A stretch of 64,000 nucleotides of DNA. Origin: Microcebus murinus. Its lineage: Eukaryota > Chordata > Mammalia > Primates > Cheirogaleidae. A program made the translations under genes and the position numbers. The number at the start of each line of letters is the position of its first letter. The first letter of the stretch is position 1. The notes under the pieces were generated by a model that had not been told where the DNA came from, made no database searches, and saw only the letters and a list, made by a program, of their open reading frames with translations. Positions 60,645-64,000 of this stretch are shown here, piece after piece. The DNA lies in NCBI RefSeq assembly GCF_040939455.1, contig NC_134106.1, positions 39,826,001 through 39,890,000 of the forward strand, read 5' to 3'.

Positions 60645-61748
60645 GAAATATCTGAATTTATTTGTTTTAATTTTTTTTTTTTTGGTGGAGTCTTTGGTAT
60701 TTTCTACATGTAGGATGATATCATCTGCAAATAGAGATAATTTTACTTCATCCTTTCCCATTTGTATGCCTTTTGTTTTTCTTGTCTGAATGCTCTTGCT
60801 AGTACTTTTAGTTTTATGTTGAACAGAAATGATTGAGAGGTGGGCATCCTTATCTTGTGCTGGATCTTAGAGGAAAAGATTTCAGTTCCTCCATTGATTA
60901 TGATGTTAACTGTGGGCTTTTCATAGATGTCCTTTATTATTTTGAGAAAATTTCCTTCTGTTCCTAAACTTTTGAGGATTTTTAATCAAGAAAGGATATT
61001 GAACTTTGTCAAATGCTTTTTCTGCATCAATTGAGATTGATCATGTGGTTTTTATCTTTCATTCTTTTAATGTAATGTATCACATTGATTGATTTGCATA
61101 TATTTAACCAGCCTCACATGCCAGGGATAATTCCCACTTGGTTATGATGTGTAATCTTTTTGATGTGTTTGTAGTTTGATAATATTTTGAGGGTTTTTTT
61201 TGCGATCAGTATTCAACATAAAAATTATCCTATAGTTTTTTTGTGATGTCCTTGTCTGACTCTGGTATCAAGGTGATGCTGGCTTTATCAAATGTGTTTA
61301 AAAGTATTCTTTTTAGTTTTCTTCTTTGGACAAGTTTAAGAAGAATTGGTATTATTCCTTCTTTGAAATTTGTTAGAATTCAGCCATGGAGCTATCTGGT
61401 TCTGGGCTTTTCTTTGTTGGGAGGTTTTTAATTACTACAATCCCTTTATTTCTTATATCTATTTCTAAATTCAATCTGTTGTGATGTGTTATTTTTGTTA
61501 AAGTATATGAAAAAATCTAACCTTTCATAGATTATATAATTGGAAAAAAGGGAAGTATCTTAATAATCTCAGATAAGTTGATACTATACTAAAACTCAAC
61601 AAGTGATGGTTTCTGAGAGGTTAGCTACAAGGTAGGATCTGGAACCACAACAAGGAACTTTTCAGAATGTTACATTAGGTGTATCTTGCCCTTTGAATGG
61701 CTCCTAAACCTGTGTGTAATTTTGTAATATACATTGGTTATTTGGAAA

Positions 61749-61783
61749 ATATTGGTTCACTGTGTTATGCAGTGAACCAATAT
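61749..61783. repeat. Perfect 14-bp inverted repeat with 7-nt loop
   Basis: The arms atattggttcactg (61749-61762) and cagtgaaccaatat (61770-61783) are perfect reverse complements around tgttatg. It lies in the right piece of the hAT element. Confidence 0.95.
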
Positions 61784-62570
61784 AATCATTCATTATATAA
61801 GATTTAAAAAATCATATCGATATCATGTATCTCATCCACTGGTAGATATAAATTTCTCAAAGTTAAATTTTTGTTTGAAAGCATGAATTTTATCATTGGC
61901 AAACAAATACCATTAGTTTTTCTTGAAGTGATGGCATGCTTATTTCATTTTCAAAGTCTGTCAAATACCCAAATCTGAGCAATCATAGTTTCTATCATTA
62001 TTCTTTCAAGTAAAAATGATGTTTATTGAAAAAAGAGCCCAGGTTAATTCCCACCTTAAACAATAGCGCAAATACTTTTCCTCATATTTTTTTTCAGTAT
62101 GCTGCAGAAATGCTTTATCTGTTGTTCCCATTTCATATCATAAAATGTTAAAAGGAAGTATACTTGCTAGTTGAAATTTAGTATAATTAATATTAATAAT
62201 TCTTAGGTTATACCAAGGACCTTGAAATGGTGGTGGTGTTGCTGCTGTTTTTGTACTTTTTTCTTTCTTTTTTCTTTTTTTTTTTTCTTTCCTTTTTTTC
62301 TGTGAGTTGTAATAGAGAATACAAGGACCACTAGCAAAGTTGGGTGCTACAACCTAAACTCATGCTAAGGTACCTGCATTTTTACTTATTATTGGTTTTG
62401 CAGAGTGTAAATGTCAAAACAAACCCAAAAAACAAAAAACAGAACAAAAATATTTAGTGGGCAATGAAAAACACATATACTGTGTTGGTATTATGAAAAT
62501 AGTTTTCACCTCATGAACACCCTGAAAGTGTCTTAGGGACTCCCAGCGGTTTGCACATTACACTCGCAGA

Positions 62571-64000
62571 ACTGTGGTTCTATACTTACGGTGATTATAT
62601 ATAATTTATCCACTTTTGAGAGAGAGAAATGGGATTCTATTAATAATTACCTCAGGATAATAGGTGTAAACTGGGACTGTCCTGGGAAAACTGGGATGTG
62701 TAGTCACCCTATAATTGCCTTATTTCCAGGGGACTTCCAATCAACTGTTGCTGTCTCCATGTTACATGATCTTTTTAATGATACTACTAGTAATTATGGG
62801 AGGAAGGAAAGGGCAGAACAGAAACAGTGAGAGGTTTGTGTGTAGTGGCTTTCATCTTTCAGCATTAAAACTCCTAAATATAGGTACAAACTAAATGCCC
62901 AGTTGTCTTTAACTTAGATCTGTTGAAAATTTTAGCAGTGTGGTTGGTTTTTTTAGGTGATGAGGTTAGAATATTCAGTTTGGTCATCAGGAGACATCCA
63001 TATGCTCATGAGTAGTCACAAAGAAGAAATTGACCAGTCTTTGTATTTCTTGAGTCATGTGACTGGAATGTTAAGTTTTAGAATGGTTCAAAGCAGGACC
63101 AAGAACTGTGAAACTATTGATTACCACAGTGTTTCAAAGACTTTTTGATGGTGGGTAGGAAAAAATACACTTCCAAATGTGAATGTTGTGATGCCATATT
63201 ATCATATCACAAAATTTCTGAAATTATGTTTGTGAGACTGAATTCATCCTGTGTCATAAATTTATTGTATTTAATATTTCTAGAACATATACATGAGCAA
63301 AAGTATGATACTTTTAGTTTGAGTAAAAATATATTTTTATAAAATATATTTTATATAAAACTTGGTTATTAAACTCATCTTGAATATTTAAAAATGTGTT
63401 TTAGGCACATTTAATGCTATATATAACTTGAGAATGTATATAAATGGTGCATATAACTTGTGAGTTTAGTATCAAAATTAAGTAGGAGCTGCCTGAAACT
63501 TCACTGTAAAACTGTTCAAAGCTTTTATTCTGATGTCTATGAAGAAATTTTAAAAACTCTTATAGTTCTATTTGATTTTTTTAAATATAGAGAATTATTC
63601 TTCAGGATTTATTGCAAAGTATTTAAAAGAAGATGATTTTGCTATTTTTCCTCAAAAAATTCATTTAATTGCTAGAGACAGCATGTTAACAGATTTTTGT
63701 TTTCTCTCAGGCTATGACTTAAGTGTAGCAGCTTAAGCTTTGCTCACTTTAGCTAATTAAGACTAATACCATTGTGTTCCTGCCACTCCAATTCTTTCTA
63801 ATTTAGCTACTCTAAAAGAATGCCTGTTAATACAGAAAAACCATAGATGAACAGAGGATAAAAATAATTCTGTGCTTCATTAACCATCATTCTTCAGCCT
63901 TACTTCTGTTGTCTTAATGCGGAAGGAATCGTTAGTCTAAGAAACATTTGCTCTTCTGAGCTGTTGGTTGTATATGATGGAGCCATTCTGTTGTCAGAAA
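62571..64000 (+). other. GTF2A1L: GTF2A1L intron 3, last part in window
   Basis: AT-rich intron sequence with only short frames and no repeat that I can name. No match to the expected GTF2A1L exon 4 was seen on either strand. Confidence 0.6.

Larger units (their letters stand above)
58093..61450 (-). mobile_element. Older antisense L1 ORF2 piece, split (L1-B: 58093-58567 and about 60645-61450)
   Basis: The left part has agttgctttggctatttggt and aatccatgaataggggatat. The right part has ggtggagtctttggtatttt, tgtcaaatgctttttctgca and aattcagccatggagctatc. They are consecutive parts of L1 ORF2 read backwards, separated by a later L1 insertion at 58568. No long frame is intact. Confidence 0.75.
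52829..62570 (+). mobile_element. hAT-type DNA transposon split by an 8-kb nest of later insertions
   Basis: The left piece is 52829-53235 (cagttctcaacgttttttgg, cttacattagaaattaaaac, ttagtgagaggagtggcatc) and the right piece is about 61451-62570 (attcaatctgttgtgatgtg, gtgttatgcagtgaaccaat, aatagagaatacaaggacc, gactcccagcggtttgcac). Together they form one long known mammalian hAT-like repeat. The ends start CAGTTCT and, reversed, CAGTTCTGCGA. Left and right pieces resume on either side of the L1 block. The family name is not certain. Confidence 0.65.

Noticed and set aside
51000..64000. GTF2A1L exon 4
   Set aside because: I looked for a phase-1 acceptor followed by the expected SLVIPAG-type coding on the plus strand and did not see it. 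It probably lies beyond the window.

Overview
The window is nuclear DNA from a strepsirrhine primate, most likely a lemur. The Alu copies carry the arm-linker sequence and right-arm wording of lemur Alus, and they sit among older mammalian repeats (MIR, L2, MLT1, MER5/MER20-type, L1). The gene order matches the primate STON1 - GTF2A1L locus (2p16.3 in human), both genes on the plus strand. All repeat names here come from memory of the consensus sequences, not from a database run.

Layout. Positions 1-15493 are intron 1 of STON1, ending in an antisense L1 (about 11400-15345). The three coding exons of STON1 (stonin-1, an AP-2/clathrin endocytic adaptor) are 15541-17455, 25476-25678 and 28892-28966. 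They splice in frame to a 730-residue protein. Positions 28967-47900 are the STON1 3' flank and the gap between the genes: a repeat-poor stretch (28967-34560), then a repeat-rich block (34570-39814) with an L2 split by an MLT1 LTR and an Alu, then mostly unique sequence with a 405-bp TIR transposon (42668-43072) and an LTR (45548-46045). GTF2A1L (ALF, the germ-cell TFIIA alpha/beta-like factor) starts in a CpG-rich patch with ATG at 47910. Its first three coding exons are 47910-47930, 50580-50681 and 50863-50986. The rest of the window is its intron 3; the next exon is not present.

The two genes form the known human readthrough pair STON1-GTF2A1L. Here STON1 exon 3 ends in phase 0 and GTF2A1L exon 2 begins in phase 0, so the fusion stays in frame.

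Most notable observations: (i) about 34 nt of STON1 coding exon 2 are copied into the antisense L1 1.65 kb upstream, beside a small fold-back; (ii) a multi-level nest of transposons fills 52829-62570 inside GTF2A1L intron 3, including an L1 that carries a polyadenylated processed retrocopy and a 41-nt Alu stub; (iii) several very short A-tailed insertions have clear target-site duplications; (iv) a rearranged L1 joins its 5' UTR to the ORF2 C-terminus as one open 256-codon frame. I found no prokaryotic, CRISPR, rRNA or tRNA features.
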